A DNA stretch of 64,000 nt from Comamonas flocculans. GTDB taxonomy: Bacteria > Pseudomonadota > Gammaproteobacteria > Burkholderiales > Burkholderiaceae_C. A model generated the notes under the pieces. That model made no database searches. It worked only from the letters and a program-made list of their open reading frames with translations, and had not been told where the DNA came from. Below, in pieces: positions 1-7,786 of this stretch. Position 1 is the stretch's first letter. Every line of letters begins with the position of its first letter. Location of the stretch: assembly GCF_007954405.1 (NCBI RefSeq), contig NZ_CP042344.1, positions 3,269,438-3,333,437 on the forward strand, read 5' to 3'. The position numbers were made by a program, and so were the translations under genes.

Positions 1-476
1 CCGCGCGCATCCGCCAATGGCTCAAGACGCTGCGCAAGAAAAACGTGTCGGTCATCTTCGCCACGCAGTCGCTCGCGGACATCAAGGATTCGAGCATCGC
101 GCCAGCGATCGTCGAAAGCTGTGCGAGCCGCATCTTCCTGCCAAACCCGCAGGCGACCGAGCCGCAGATCAAGACGATCTATCAGGGCTTCGGCCTCAAC
201 AACCGCCAGATCGAAATCGTCGCCACGGCAGTTCCGAAGCGCGACTACTACTACCAATCCCGCCTCGGCAACCGCCTGTTCGACCTCGACCTGGGGCCGG
301 CGACGCTGGCGTTTGCGGGCGCGTCCACCCCTCAGGACCAGCAGGAGATCGATCAAGCGCTGCGGAATGCCGGTGCGGTCAGCTTCGCGGGCGCGTGGCT
401 ACGCCACCGAGGCCTCGATTGGGCCGCCGACCTGTTGTCAACGTTTCCTTCTCAATCTCAGGAGAACTCACCATGA
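1..476 (+). CDS. trbE: TrbE, conjugal transfer ATPase (3' end only)
   Basis: This is the C-terminal end of a VirB4/TrbE-type ATPase that energises assembly of the mating-pair channel at the inner membrane. The reading frame is open from base 3, so the gene begins outside the window; about 157 residues are visible. The stretch containing ATQSLADI and SRIFLPNP matches the conserved end of the VirB4 nucleotide-binding domain, which identifies the family even though the Walker A region is missing. The stop codon overlaps the trbJ start (ATGA), as expected for translational coupling. The family assignment is firm; subtype within TrbE/VirB4 follows from the neighbours. Confidence 0.9.
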   Translation, partial: ARIRQWLKTLRKKNVSVIFATQSLADIKDSSIAPAIVESCASRIFLPNPQATEPQIKTIYQGFGLNNRQIEIVATAVPKRDYYYQSRLGNRLFDLDLGPATLAFAGASTPQDQQEIDQALRNAGAVSFAGAWLRHRGLDWAADLLSTFPSQSQENSP

Positions 477-1243
477 CCCTTCGTTCTTCCATCAAGCACC
501 GGAGCGTTGCGCTGGCTGCGGCCGCAATGCTCGCGTTCAGTGCTTCCATGCCCGCTCACGCTTTGTTCGGCCTGGGCGGCGGGCGCATCGTGTACGACCC
601 GACGAACCACGTGGAGAACGCGCTGGCCGCAGTTCGTGCGCTGGAGCAGATCAACAACCAGATCAAGCAGCTCCAAAACGAGGCGCAGATGCTCATCAAC
701 CAGGCGCGCAACCTGGCGAGCCTGCCTTCAAGCGTGGTCGGCCAGTTGCGCGCCAACCTGGCGACGACTGAGCGGCTGATCGCCGAGGCCAAAGGCTTGG
801 CCTACGACGTGACGAATCTGGATCGGGAGTTTGCCCGCCTGTACCCAGAGCAGTACGCCGCCACAGCGAGTGGCGACCAGATGTACCGGGATGCCCAGGA
901 GCGCTGGAAGAACACGCTCAATGGCCTGCAGACTGCCATGCGGATGCAGGCGCAGGCGTCCGGTAACCTGAACGACGACGAGGGCGCACTCACCGACTTG
1001 GTGGGCCAGAGCCAGTCGGCCGTGGGTGCCTTGCAGGCGATGCAGGCCATGAACCAGTTGCTTGCCTTGCAGGCCAAGCAGTCGATTCAGTCGCAGCGGC
1101 TCCAGATCACACAAGACCGGGCCACCGCACTGGAGCTGGCGCGGCAAGCCGCAGCCACCGAGCGCGGGCGCGAAGTGACGCGGCGCTTCCTGGGCAACGG
1201 CACGCCGTACACGCCGCAGCCCGTCAACTTCTACAACCATTGA
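473..1243 (+). CDS. trbJ: TrbJ, conjugal transfer protein
   Basis: A 256-residue secreted or periplasmic protein of the P-type conjugation system (VirB5 position). An N-terminal signal sequence (basic start, hydrophobic stretch, then SMPAHA cleavage-like site around residue 30) is followed by a glutamine- and alanine-rich helical region with the motif EQINNQIKQLQNEAQML, typical of TrbJ coiled coils. The ATG at 473 overlaps the trbE stop and is preceded by GGAG at 461, so I chose it over the longer upstream open frame. In related systems TrbJ is linked to mating-pair formation and pilus assembly. The order trbE-trbJ-trbK-trbL supports the call. Confidence 0.92.
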   Translation: MTLRSSIKHRSVALAAAAMLAFSASMPAHALFGLGGGRIVYDPTNHVENALAAVRALEQINNQIKQLQNEAQMLINQARNLASLPSSVVGQLRANLATTERLIAEAKGLAYDVTNLDREFARLYPEQYAATASGDQMYRDAQERWKNTLNGLQTAMRMQAQASGNLNDDEGALTDLVGQSQSAVGALQAMQAMNQLLALQAKQSIQSQRLQITQDRATALELARQAAATERGREVTRRFLGNGTPYTPQPVNFYNH

Positions 1244-1254
1244 CGGGTGCGGCC

Positions 1255-1566
1255 ATGAAGAACGCGCCCGTTCTGTTCGCTCTCGCGTCCCTGCTGGCCG
1301 GCTGCGACCGGCCGCCTTCGGTGGATGCGCTGGCCGCCGACCCGTCACAGCTGCACGCGCTGCGCGCGCAATGCCGCGCCGGCGAGCACGACGGCGCATT
1401 CTGCGCACAGGTGGCCCAAGCCGACCTGCGCCGCTTTCTCTCGGGCAAGGCCGGCCCCGGCGAGTACCAGACGCTCGCCGACCTGCCACCAATCCCGCCC
1501 AGCTTCGATGAGCCGGCCGATAGCACCGAAGCCGTGGCCGTGTCTGGTTGGGAGGACACGCCATGA
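1255..1566 (+). CDS. trbK: TrbK-like entry-exclusion lipoprotein
   Basis: A 103-residue small lipoprotein lying between trbJ and trbL, the position of the entry-exclusion gene trbK in P-type systems. The N-terminus MKNAPVLFALASLLAGC is a lipoprotein signal with an LLAGC lipobox at about residues 13-17, so the mature protein would be anchored to a membrane by its cysteine. The remainder is alanine/proline rich with two further cysteines (about residues 39 and 49). A TTG 15 bases upstream is a possible alternative start, but the ATG gives the canonical signal. The role, blocking redundant transfer into cells already carrying the element, is inferred from position and the lipoprotein nature because sequence similarity among TrbK proteins is low. 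Confidence 0.72.
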   Translation: MKNAPVLFALASLLAGCDRPPSVDALAADPSQLHALRAQCRAGEHDGAFCAQVAQADLRRFLSGKAGPGEYQTLADLPPIPPSFDEPADSTEAVAVSGWEDTP

Positions 1567-2876
1567 ACGACGTTTCGGTCATCGACCGCTTCCTCGATGT
1601 GTTCTCGCGCTACATCGACTCGGGTTTCGGGCTGCTGCATGGCGAGGTGGCGTTTCTGACCGCCACGCTGATCGTCATCGACATGACGATCGCCGGGCTG
1701 TTCTGGGCGATGAGTCATGCCACCGGCCAGGGCGATGACGTGATCACCAAGCTGATCCGCAAGGTGCTCTACGTCGGTGCCTTCGCCTACATCATCGGCA
1801 ACTTCAACTGGCTGGCCGGCATCGTGTTTCGCTCGTTCGCGGGTTTGGGCCTGACGGCCAGCGGCTCGACCTTGAGCATGGAGAACTTCCTGCAACCGGG
1901 CAGGCTGGCCAAGGTCGGCATCGACGCCGGGATGCCGATCCTCGATCAGATCCGCGAACTGGCGGGATTCCCCGAGGTGTTCATCAACATCACGCCCATC
2001 GTCGTGATGTTCCTCGCGTGGCTGATCGTCATCCTGTGCTTCTTCGTGCTGGCGGTGCAGCTTTTCATCACGCTGATCGAGTTCAAGCTGACCACGCTCG
2101 CGGGCTTCGTGCTGGTGCCGTTCGCCCTCTGGAACAAGACCGCGTTCCTTGCAGAAAAGGTCTTGGGCAACGTGGTGTCCTCGGGCATCAAGGTACTGGT
2201 GCTGGCCGTCATCGTGGGCATCGGCTCGGGGCTGTTCGCCGAGTTCCAGATACATCCGGCCGAGCCGTCGATCGACCATGCGGTGGTCATCATGCTGGCG
2301 TCTCTGACCCTGCTGGCGCTGGGCATCTTCGGGCCGGGCATTGCGACCGGGCTGGTGTCCGGCGGCCCGCAGCTCGGCGCGGGCGCGATGGCCGGCGCCG
2401 CGCTGGGCGCGGCTGGTACCGCCGTTGCCGTGGGTGCGGCGGCCACGGGCGTCGGTGGCGCTGTCGCGGCCGGCGCGCGCATGGCTCCGGCTGCCGCCAA
2501 GCTGGCCGGGAGCGCGAAGTCGGCGTTCCAGGCCGGCTCCGATTCTGCTGGTGGCGGCCTCAAGGGCGCCGCCGCTGGCGTGGGCAATGTCGCCAAGACC
2601 GGCGCACAGGCGGCCGGACAGAAGGTGGCGCAAGGCGCGCGCTCGATCCGTGATCGCGCTGCCGCTGCGTTCAGCGCAGATGCGCCCGCAGCAGGTGGTG
2701 GTGCAGCCAGCGGCGACGCGCCGCCGTCCGCACCGCAGGAGCAACCGGCCTGGGCCAAGCGCCTGCACCGACGTCAACAACTCACCCATGCCGCCACAAC
2801 CGCCGCCCACACGCTGCGCGGTGGCGACGGTGGCGCTTCCGGCCAAGGGCCGAGCCTGCGCGATTCCGATTCCTGA
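1563..2876 (+). CDS. trbL: TrbL, conjugal transfer inner-membrane protein
   Basis: A 437-residue polytopic membrane protein of the VirB6/TrbL family, the inner-membrane core of the mating channel. The first ~270 residues hold about six hydrophobic segments (for example FLTATLIVIDMTIAGLFW and VVMFLAWLIVILCFFVLAV). The C-terminal third is a long glycine/alanine-rich, weakly structured tail ending in a charged region, as is usual for TrbL. The ATG at 1563 overlaps the preceding stop (ATGA), which decides the start over an in-frame site five codons upstream. It is part of an uninterrupted trb operon. Confidence 0.93.
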   Translation: MNDVSVIDRFLDVFSRYIDSGFGLLHGEVAFLTATLIVIDMTIAGLFWAMSHATGQGDDVITKLIRKVLYVGAFAYIIGNFNWLAGIVFRSFAGLGLTASGSTLSMENFLQPGRLAKVGIDAGMPILDQIRELAGFPEVFINITPIVVMFLAWLIVILCFFVLAVQLFITLIEFKLTTLAGFVLVPFALWNKTAFLAEKVLGNVVSSGIKVLVLAVIVGIGSGLFAEFQIHPAEPSIDHAVVIMLASLTLLALGIFGPGIATGLVSGGPQLGAGAMAGAALGAAGTAVAVGAAATGVGGAVAAGARMAPAAAKLAGSAKSAFQAGSDSAGGGLKGAAAGVGNVAKTGAQAAGQKVAQGARSIRDRAAAAFSADAPAAGGGAASGDAPPSAPQEQPAWAKRLHRRQQLTHAATTAAHTLRGGDGGASGQGPSLRDSDS

Positions 2877-2894
2877 TCTTCAAGGAGAACACCC

Positions 2895-3599
2895 ATGCGA
2901 TTCAAACGCCCGCAGGTGCGCTATGCCGACACACCGCAGCCTGCGACCCCTTATCAATCCGCCGCGCAGGTGTGGGACGAGCGCATCGGCACGTCCCGCG
3001 TGCAGGCGAAGAACTGGCGCTTGATGGCTTTCGGCTGCCTCGCGCTGGCGCTGCTGATGGCTGGCGGCCTGGTGTGGCGCTCGGCGCAGTCCATCGTGAC
3101 GCCCTACGTTGTGGAGGTGGACAACGCGGGCCAGGTACGCGCGGTCGGCGAAGCCGCCACGCCGTACCGGCCCAGCGATGCACAAGTGGCCTACCACCTG
3201 GGCCGCTTTATCGAGCTGGTGCGCTCGCTGTCCATCGACCCCATCGTCGTGCGCCAGAACTGGCTCGACGCCTACGACTACACGACCGACAAGGGCGCCG
3301 TGGTGCTCAACGACTACGCGCGGGTCAACGACCCGTTTGCGCGCATCGGCAAGGAGTCGGTGACGGTGCAGATCACCAGCGTCGTGCGCGCCAGCGACAC
3401 GTCTTTCAACGTGCGCTGGACGGAACGGCGCTTCGTCAACGGCGCCGCGGCGGGCACTGAACGCTGGAACGCCGTGATTTCCATCGTGCAGCAGACCCCG
3501 CGCACCGAGCAGCGCCTGCGCAAGAACCCCCTGGGCATCTACGTCAACGGCCTGTCGTGGAGCCGTGAGCTGGATTCTTCCGAAGGAGCAAAACCATGA
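2895..3599 (+). CDS. trbF: TrbF, conjugal transfer protein (VirB8-like)
   Basis: A 234-residue VirB8/TrbF-family protein, a bitopic inner-membrane component that bridges the channel parts. One membrane helix near residues 43-62 (FGCLALALLMAGGLVW) follows a short cytoplasmic head. The periplasmic domain contains the family-typical stretches YVVEVDNAGQ, NDYARVNDPF and NVRWTERRF. The gene has a clear Shine-Dalgarno sequence (AAGGAG) about ten bases before the ATG and ends in an ATGA overlap with trbG. Length and domain match P-type TrbF proteins. Confidence 0.94.
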   Translation: MRFKRPQVRYADTPQPATPYQSAAQVWDERIGTSRVQAKNWRLMAFGCLALALLMAGGLVWRSAQSIVTPYVVEVDNAGQVRAVGEAATPYRPSDAQVAYHLGRFIELVRSLSIDPIVVRQNWLDAYDYTTDKGAVVLNDYARVNDPFARIGKESVTVQITSVVRASDTSFNVRWTERRFVNGAAAGTERWNAVISIVQQTPRTEQRLRKNPLGIYVNGLSWSRELDSSEGAKP

Positions 3600-4597
3600 A
3601 CTTGTCTTTCCGCTTTTACGCTTTGCCGTTGATGCTCGTTGCCTTGGCGGGCTGCGCCACACAGGGCAAGCCGCCGCCGGCCATCTCGCTCGATGAGCCG
3701 GTGCAGGCCCAGCCGCTGCCGGAGCCGCCCGCGCCGGTGGAAGTGGTCAAGGTGCCCGAGCCGCTGGCGCTGCCGGCGCAGTTGAAGCCATTGCCCGACG
3801 CCGAGGACGCCAAGCCCGCGCCGGAACCGGCCGACGAAACCGTGCGCGTGTCTCGCGCCAATGCCGAGGCGCGCATCGCGCCTACGCGCGAGGGCTACGT
3901 CAATGCAATTCAAGTGTGGCCCTTCACCGATGGCGCGCTGTACCAGGTCTATGCGGCCGTGGGCCGCGTGACCGTGATCGCGCTCCAGCCCGGCGAGGAA
4001 CTGGTGACGGTGGCTGCGGGCGATACCGTGCGCTGGATCGTGGGCGACACATCGAGCGGCAGCGGTGAGGCGCTGCGCGTCAATGTGATGGTCAAACCCA
4101 TCCGCTCGGGCCTCAAGACCAATCTGGTCATCACCACCAGTCGGCGCACTTACCTGCTGGAGCTGACCTCGACCGACAAAACGTGGATGGCCTCGGTTTC
4201 CTGGGAGTACCCGAAGGACAGGATGCTGGCTTTGCAGCGCCAGGCGCAGGCGGCCAGCGCCGCCGCGCCGGTCGATACCGGCTTGTCGCTGGAGAAGATC
4301 CGCTTCCGCTACGCCGTCACCGGCAGCAATCCGCCGTGGAAGCCGCTGCGCGCCTTCGATGACGGCGAGAAGGTCTATATCCAGTTCCCCGCTGGCATCG
4401 CGCAAGGCGAGCTGCCGCCGCTGTTCGTGATCGGTGCGCAGGGCGACGGGCAACTGGTGAATTACCGCTTCCGTGCGTCGTACTACATCGTGGATCGCCT
4501 CTTTGGCGCGGCGGAACTGCGCTTGGGCGGCGACAAGGGCGACGTGGTGCGGATCGAGCGCAATGACGGGGCGGCAGTGGGCACGCGGAGGAACTGA
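3596..4597 (+). CDS. trbG: TrbG, conjugal transfer protein (VirB9-like)
   Basis: A 333-residue VirB9/TrbG-family protein that forms part of the outer-membrane core complex. The N-terminus carries a signal with the lipobox-like LAGCAT near residues 18-22, then a proline/glutamate-rich linker. Two VirB9-type beta-sandwich regions follow; diagnostic stretches are AIQVWPFTDGALYQVYAA, TTSRRTYLLELTS and PPLFVIGAQGDGQLVNYRF. The start overlaps the trbF stop by four bases and is preceded by GAAGGAG. In the operon it lies directly before trbI, its expected partner. Confidence 0.94.
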   Translation: MNLSFRFYALPLMLVALAGCATQGKPPPAISLDEPVQAQPLPEPPAPVEVVKVPEPLALPAQLKPLPDAEDAKPAPEPADETVRVSRANAEARIAPTREGYVNAIQVWPFTDGALYQVYAAVGRVTVIALQPGEELVTVAAGDTVRWIVGDTSSGSGEALRVNVMVKPIRSGLKTNLVITTSRRTYLLELTSTDKTWMASVSWEYPKDRMLALQRQAQAASAAAPVDTGLSLEKIRFRYAVTGSNPPWKPLRAFDDGEKVYIQFPAGIAQGELPPLFVIGAQGDGQLVNYRFRASYYIVDRLFGAAELRLGGDKGDVVRIERNDGAAVGTRRN

Positions 4598-4599
4598 CC

Positions 4600-5871
4600 A
4601 TGAGCCAGGACGACACCCCCGACCGTGCTGCGCCGCAGGCGGGCAAGGTCGCGCCCGAGGCGGTGGCGCTGCGCGCGCAGCCGCGCCCGGTCACGCGCCT
4701 GAACCGGCGCACGCTGGCGATGCTCATGGGCGGCCTGTCGGTCGCCGTACTCGGGGCCGCCATCTGGTCGCTCCAGCCGCATCGACGCGGTGCGGGCGAG
4801 CAGACCGAGCTTTACAACGTCGATCGCGTATCGAAGTCCGAAGGGCTGGACGGCCTGCCATCGGACTACTCGAAGCTGCCGCAGAAGGTGCCCGAGCTGG
4901 GGCCGCCGCTACCGGGCGACCTTGGCCCGGCCATCGTGGCCTCGCAGCAGCCAGTCACACCCACCTATGCGCCGCCTGGCCATGACCCGGCGGATGCCTT
5001 GCGCAAGGAGGCCGAAGCGGCGGCGGCTTCGGCGGTGTTCTTTCGCTCGGGCCAGCAGGGCAAGGTCGTAGCGCCTGCCACAGCCCAAGCCGCTGCGGCT
5101 GCGCCGGGTAGCGCCTTGGCGGGCTTCGACCCGCTGGCGGCGGGGCCTGCCTCGACGGCGGCCCAGCCTGCCGATCCGACCGCCACGCAGAACCGGCAAG
5201 ACCAGAAGGAGGCGTTCTTGAAAGGCGGTTCTACCGAAACCCGCAATTCCGGCAATCTGCAAATGCCGGCCTCGCCGTATCAGGTCATGGCCGGAACAGT
5301 GATCGCCGGGGCGCTCGTCACGGGCATCAAGTCGGACTTGCCGGGCGACGTGATCGCCACGGTGACGGAGCCGGTCTATGACTCGGCCACGGGTAAGTTC
5401 CTGCTGATCCCGCAGGGATCGCGCATCCTCGGCAAATACAACAGCCAGGTCAGCTACGGGCAGAGCCGGGTTCAAGTGGTCTGGAACCGGATCATCCTGC
5501 CGGACACGTCTTCGCTGACCATCGACAACCTGGTGGGCACCGACCCGGCCGGCTACTCCGGCCTCGAAGACGGCGTGGACTACCACTGGGGCCGGATCGT
5601 CGCCGGCGCGGCGCTGACGACGCTGCTGGGCGTGGGTGCCGAACTGGCCGCGCCGGAGAACCGGCAGGACGGCAACCGCATCGTGATCGCGGGGCGCGAC
5701 AGCGCCCAGGACAGCATCAATCAGGTCGGCCAGGAGATGACCCGGCGCAACATGAACATCCAGCCGACCTTGACCGAGCGGCCGGGCCTGCCGGTGCGGA
5801 TCATCGTCAACCGCGACCTGGTGCTGCGACCGTATCAGCCGATGTTCTTCCAGAGGGGGACAATTCGATGA
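4600..5871 (+). CDS. trbI: TrbI, conjugal transfer protein (VirB10-like)
   Basis: A 423-residue VirB10/TrbI-family protein that spans from the inner membrane to the outer-membrane pore and couples ATP-driven changes to channel opening. A single membrane segment lies near residues 43-58 (MLMGGLSVAVLGAAIW), followed by a proline-rich periplasmic linker and a C-terminal beta-barrel domain with the conserved motifs AGTVIAGALVTGIKSDLPG, LLIPQGSRILGKYNS and PVRIIVNRDLVL. The GGAGG at 4588 sets the start at 4600. The stop overlaps the next gene by ATGA. Domain order and length are normal. Confidence 0.95.
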   Translation: MSQDDTPDRAAPQAGKVAPEAVALRAQPRPVTRLNRRTLAMLMGGLSVAVLGAAIWSLQPHRRGAGEQTELYNVDRVSKSEGLDGLPSDYSKLPQKVPELGPPLPGDLGPAIVASQQPVTPTYAPPGHDPADALRKEAEAAAASAVFFRSGQQGKVVAPATAQAAAAAPGSALAGFDPLAAGPASTAAQPADPTATQNRQDQKEAFLKGGSTETRNSGNLQMPASPYQVMAGTVIAGALVTGIKSDLPGDVIATVTEPVYDSATGKFLLIPQGSRILGKYNSQVSYGQSRVQVVWNRIILPDTSSLTIDNLVGTDPAGYSGLEDGVDYHWGRIVAGAALTTLLGVGAELAAPENRQDGNRIVIAGRDSAQDSINQVGQEMTRRNMNIQPTLTERPGLPVRIIVNRDLVLRPYQPMFFQRGTIR

Positions 5872-6119
5872 GCACGGGCAAGAAGCTGCGGCTCGGGCCG
5901 CTGCCGAAACTGGAATCCACGAAGCTGGCCTTCGCGTGTCCGGCCCACTTGAAGGCCGACCTCGACCGCTACGCGGCGCTGCACGCGCAAACCTACGGCG
6001 AACCGGTCGATGCGGCTACGCTGATCCCATACATGCTGGAGGCGTTCATGGCGGGAGACAGGGGATTCAGGAGACGGGGGCCGGACAAGGGGGGTAGCAC
6101 TCTTGCGAAACCAGGTTGA
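5868..6119 (+). CDS. DUF2274 protein at the end of the trb operon
   Basis: An 83-residue protein of unknown function. The core, LPKLESTKLAFACPAHLKAD followed by an LIPYMLEAFMAGDRGF helix, matches the DUF2274 family, which I know as the small gene immediately after trbI in many Tn4371-type elements. The start overlaps the trbI stop (ATGA). The last ~13 residues, after GDRGFRRRGP, do not look conserved and the base composition falls just downstream, so the element or its conserved part may end here. No function can be assigned; co-transcription with trb suggests a transfer-related or regulatory role. Confidence 0.75.
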   Translation: MSTGKKLRLGPLPKLESTKLAFACPAHLKADLDRYAALHAQTYGEPVDAATLIPYMLEAFMAGDRGFRRRGPDKGGSTLAKPG

Positions 6120-6516
6120 TCTCTCGACGAAGTGGGCCATACATCTGCAGGGCACCGATACCTGGATTGATGGAGAGCCTTGAGGAACTCAGGGAAGAAA
6201 CAGCCAGCAGTGGCACCGAGGCACGGTTCTGATTCGGTGTTGGACCAGCTTGCTAGGGATGCTCTTCACGAATCGAGCGGTAAGTGTGCGCTGCGGATCG
6301 GGATGGGCTGCAAGGCGCAAACCGCAGCAATAGTCGGAGCTATTGCGAGGATTTGCGACGCCGCAGACCGCCCGAGCCCGCAGATGCACGCGGCGCGGTG
6401 ATTCGTGAAGAGCATCCCTAGGAGATTCGCTTATGACCCAGGCCTGCTTACACTGAAAGTGTGCCTGCGACGCGCCGAGCATGTACTGCGTGCAGACCAG
6501 AGGGGGCGAAACCCTG
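6120..6516. other. Gene-free junction downstream of the trb operon
   Basis: About 400 bases between the DUF2274 gene and the TatD-family gene with no convincing coding region. Base composition drops relative to the trb operon. The stretch holds the 169-bp inverted-repeat element described separately; the rest (6120-6252 and 6422-6516) shows short open frames but nothing I recognise. No integrase, tRNA or obvious ICE attachment sequence is visible, so the exact element boundary cannot be placed. Confidence 0.5.
6253..6421. mobile_element. MITE-like element with 22-bp perfect terminal inverted repeats
   Basis: Bases 6253-6274 (starting CTAGGGATGCTCTTC) and 6400-6421 are perfect reverse complements over 22 bp and enclose a non-coding 125-bp interior. 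If the element proper starts at GGGATG (6256) and ends at CATCCC (6418), it is flanked by TA on both sides, which would fit a 2-bp TA target duplication. The interior has a further hairpin with arms GCAATAG/CTATTGC. No transposase is encoded, so this looks like a miniature inverted-repeat element mobilised in trans. The parental transposon is not in the window. Confidence 0.75.
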
Positions 6517-7332
6517 TCAATTGCCTGGAAGGCAGAACATCCGTCGGCTATTGGAACTGCAGGCGTGAATGAGCTCGTCGACGTTGCAACCCAAGAGCTC
6601 TGCCACGCTTTCCGCGACCCAGGGAAGATTAGCCGGCTCGTTGTGCCCCCGACGCGTTCCGGCGTTCTTGGGGAACAGATAAGGAGCATCCGTTTCAAGG
6701 TGCAGTCGATCCAGCGGAATGGCTGGCAGGGCTGCGCGAAGCGCCTGGCCGCGTTGGAGGTCTGTGACCCAACCCGTGATGCCAATGTCGAGTCCCATCG
6801 TGAGAAAGGCTTCCGCTTCCGCGCGATTACCTGTGAAACAGTGCACGACGCCGCGCGCTCCGGCGGCCATCACAGGGGTAAGCATGTCGTGGAAATCGGT
6901 GAAGGCGTCTCGGCAGTGAAGAAAAAGCGGCTTGCGATTCTCGACAGCCACTGACAGCTGCTGCTCGAAGGCAATGCGCTGCGCTTGGGGAGGCGAAAAG
7001 TTGCGGTTGTAGTCAAGGCCACACTCTCCAATAGCTACGACCTCCGTGCATTTCCAGAGTTCGGTCAGCTCGCGGACGGTGCTTGGGTCGTACGACTTTG
7101 CGCCATGGGGGTGCACCCCCGCGGTCGCGAAGACAGTGCCCGGATTGGCTCTCGCAAGCTCAAGGGCCAGACGACTGGACGCCGCCGATGTGCCTGTCGC
7201 CAGAATCTGGGTCACGTTTGCCGCCCGTGCACGCACCAACAGTTGGTCGGTCAGCGACACCAACTGCCCAGAGTGGAAGTTAACGCCGATGTCAACCAGT
7301 CGCGCTTGTTCGATTTTTGATCCTGTGCTCAT
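6517..7332 (-). CDS. TatD-family metal-dependent hydrolase (DNase-like)
   Basis: A 271-residue TIM-barrel metallohydrolase of the TatD family, enzymes known to act as 3'-5' exonucleases on DNA with divalent metals. Visible family motifs in order are DIGVNFHS at the N-terminus, the HPH motif near residue 73, GECGLDYNRNFSPPQAQ (catalytic glutamate region), LHCRDAF, VVHCFTGN and ETDAPYL near residue 214. The DIGVN start and the GECGLDYNRNFS stretch are closest to TatD proper rather than YcfH. Length is normal, so it looks intact. It stands alone, away from tatABC, in lower-GC surroundings, which suggests acquisition. TatD-like nucleases also occur in the Qat defence system, but no QatABC partners are present. 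Confidence 0.88.
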   Translation of the reverse strand: MSTGSKIEQARLVDIGVNFHSGQLVSLTDQLLVRARAANVTQILATGTSAASSRLALELARANPGTVFATAGVHPHGAKSYDPSTVRELTELWKCTEVVAIGECGLDYNRNFSPPQAQRIAFEQQLSVAVENRKPLFLHCRDAFTDFHDMLTPVMAAGARGVVHCFTGNRAEAEAFLTMGLDIGITGWVTDLQRGQALRAALPAIPLDRLHLETDAPYLFPKNAGTRRGHNEPANLPWVAESVAELLGCNVDELIHACSSNSRRMFCLPGN

Positions 7333-7786
7333 GCGCCGATGGTACGGAATTGATGCACACGATCGGCTGGGTCAATCCTAGAGGCGCCAGCCCGTGATGT
7401 CTCGCGGGCCGTCTGCTCGAACAGGAGTGCAGAGACGCTGCCAGCGACCCGACGCGCAGGCCGCAGAAGGCAGGCTTCACGAAAGGCGCTTTGAGGCGTG
7501 AACTCCGCCCATGAGAACACGGAAAGTGCCGGCGACACTGCGTTTTTCTTATTTGCCACCCAAGAAGAGCGTGGCAACCCTCGCTGTCCAACGGGTGTAT
7601 CCACTGCGACGCGCCGCAAGGGCGATTCTTCGACCACGAGGTCGTCTACGACGCGTAGCCGGTCTTCAGCGTCGATGTGCTGTTCGATGACCGTTGGGTT
7701 TCGCACCTGTAGGACCGTCAAGCCATCGACAAATGGTGGTTCGACGATCGACTAGGCGAGGGCGCCGCAGAGGACTCTTCACAGGG
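7333..7786. other. Gene-free stretch with a possible degraded coding fragment
   Basis: About 450 bases without an intact gene. On the plus strand, 7588-7755 reads NGCIHCDAPQGRFFDHEVV, then, after an in-frame stop, PVFSVDVLFDDRWVSHL and, after a second stop, DRQAIDKWWFDDRL. The composition is protein-like, and the CxxC near the start could be a zinc-binding pair. A neighbouring frame (7498-7600) reads AFFLFATQEERGNPRCPTG and could be the upstream part joined by a frameshift. I treat it as a probable decayed gene of unknown family. Confidence 0.35.

Noticed and set aside
6517..7332. TatD-like gene as part of a Qat defence system
   Set aside because: No QatA ATPase, QatB or QueC-like QatC gene is adjacent; the gene stands alone.
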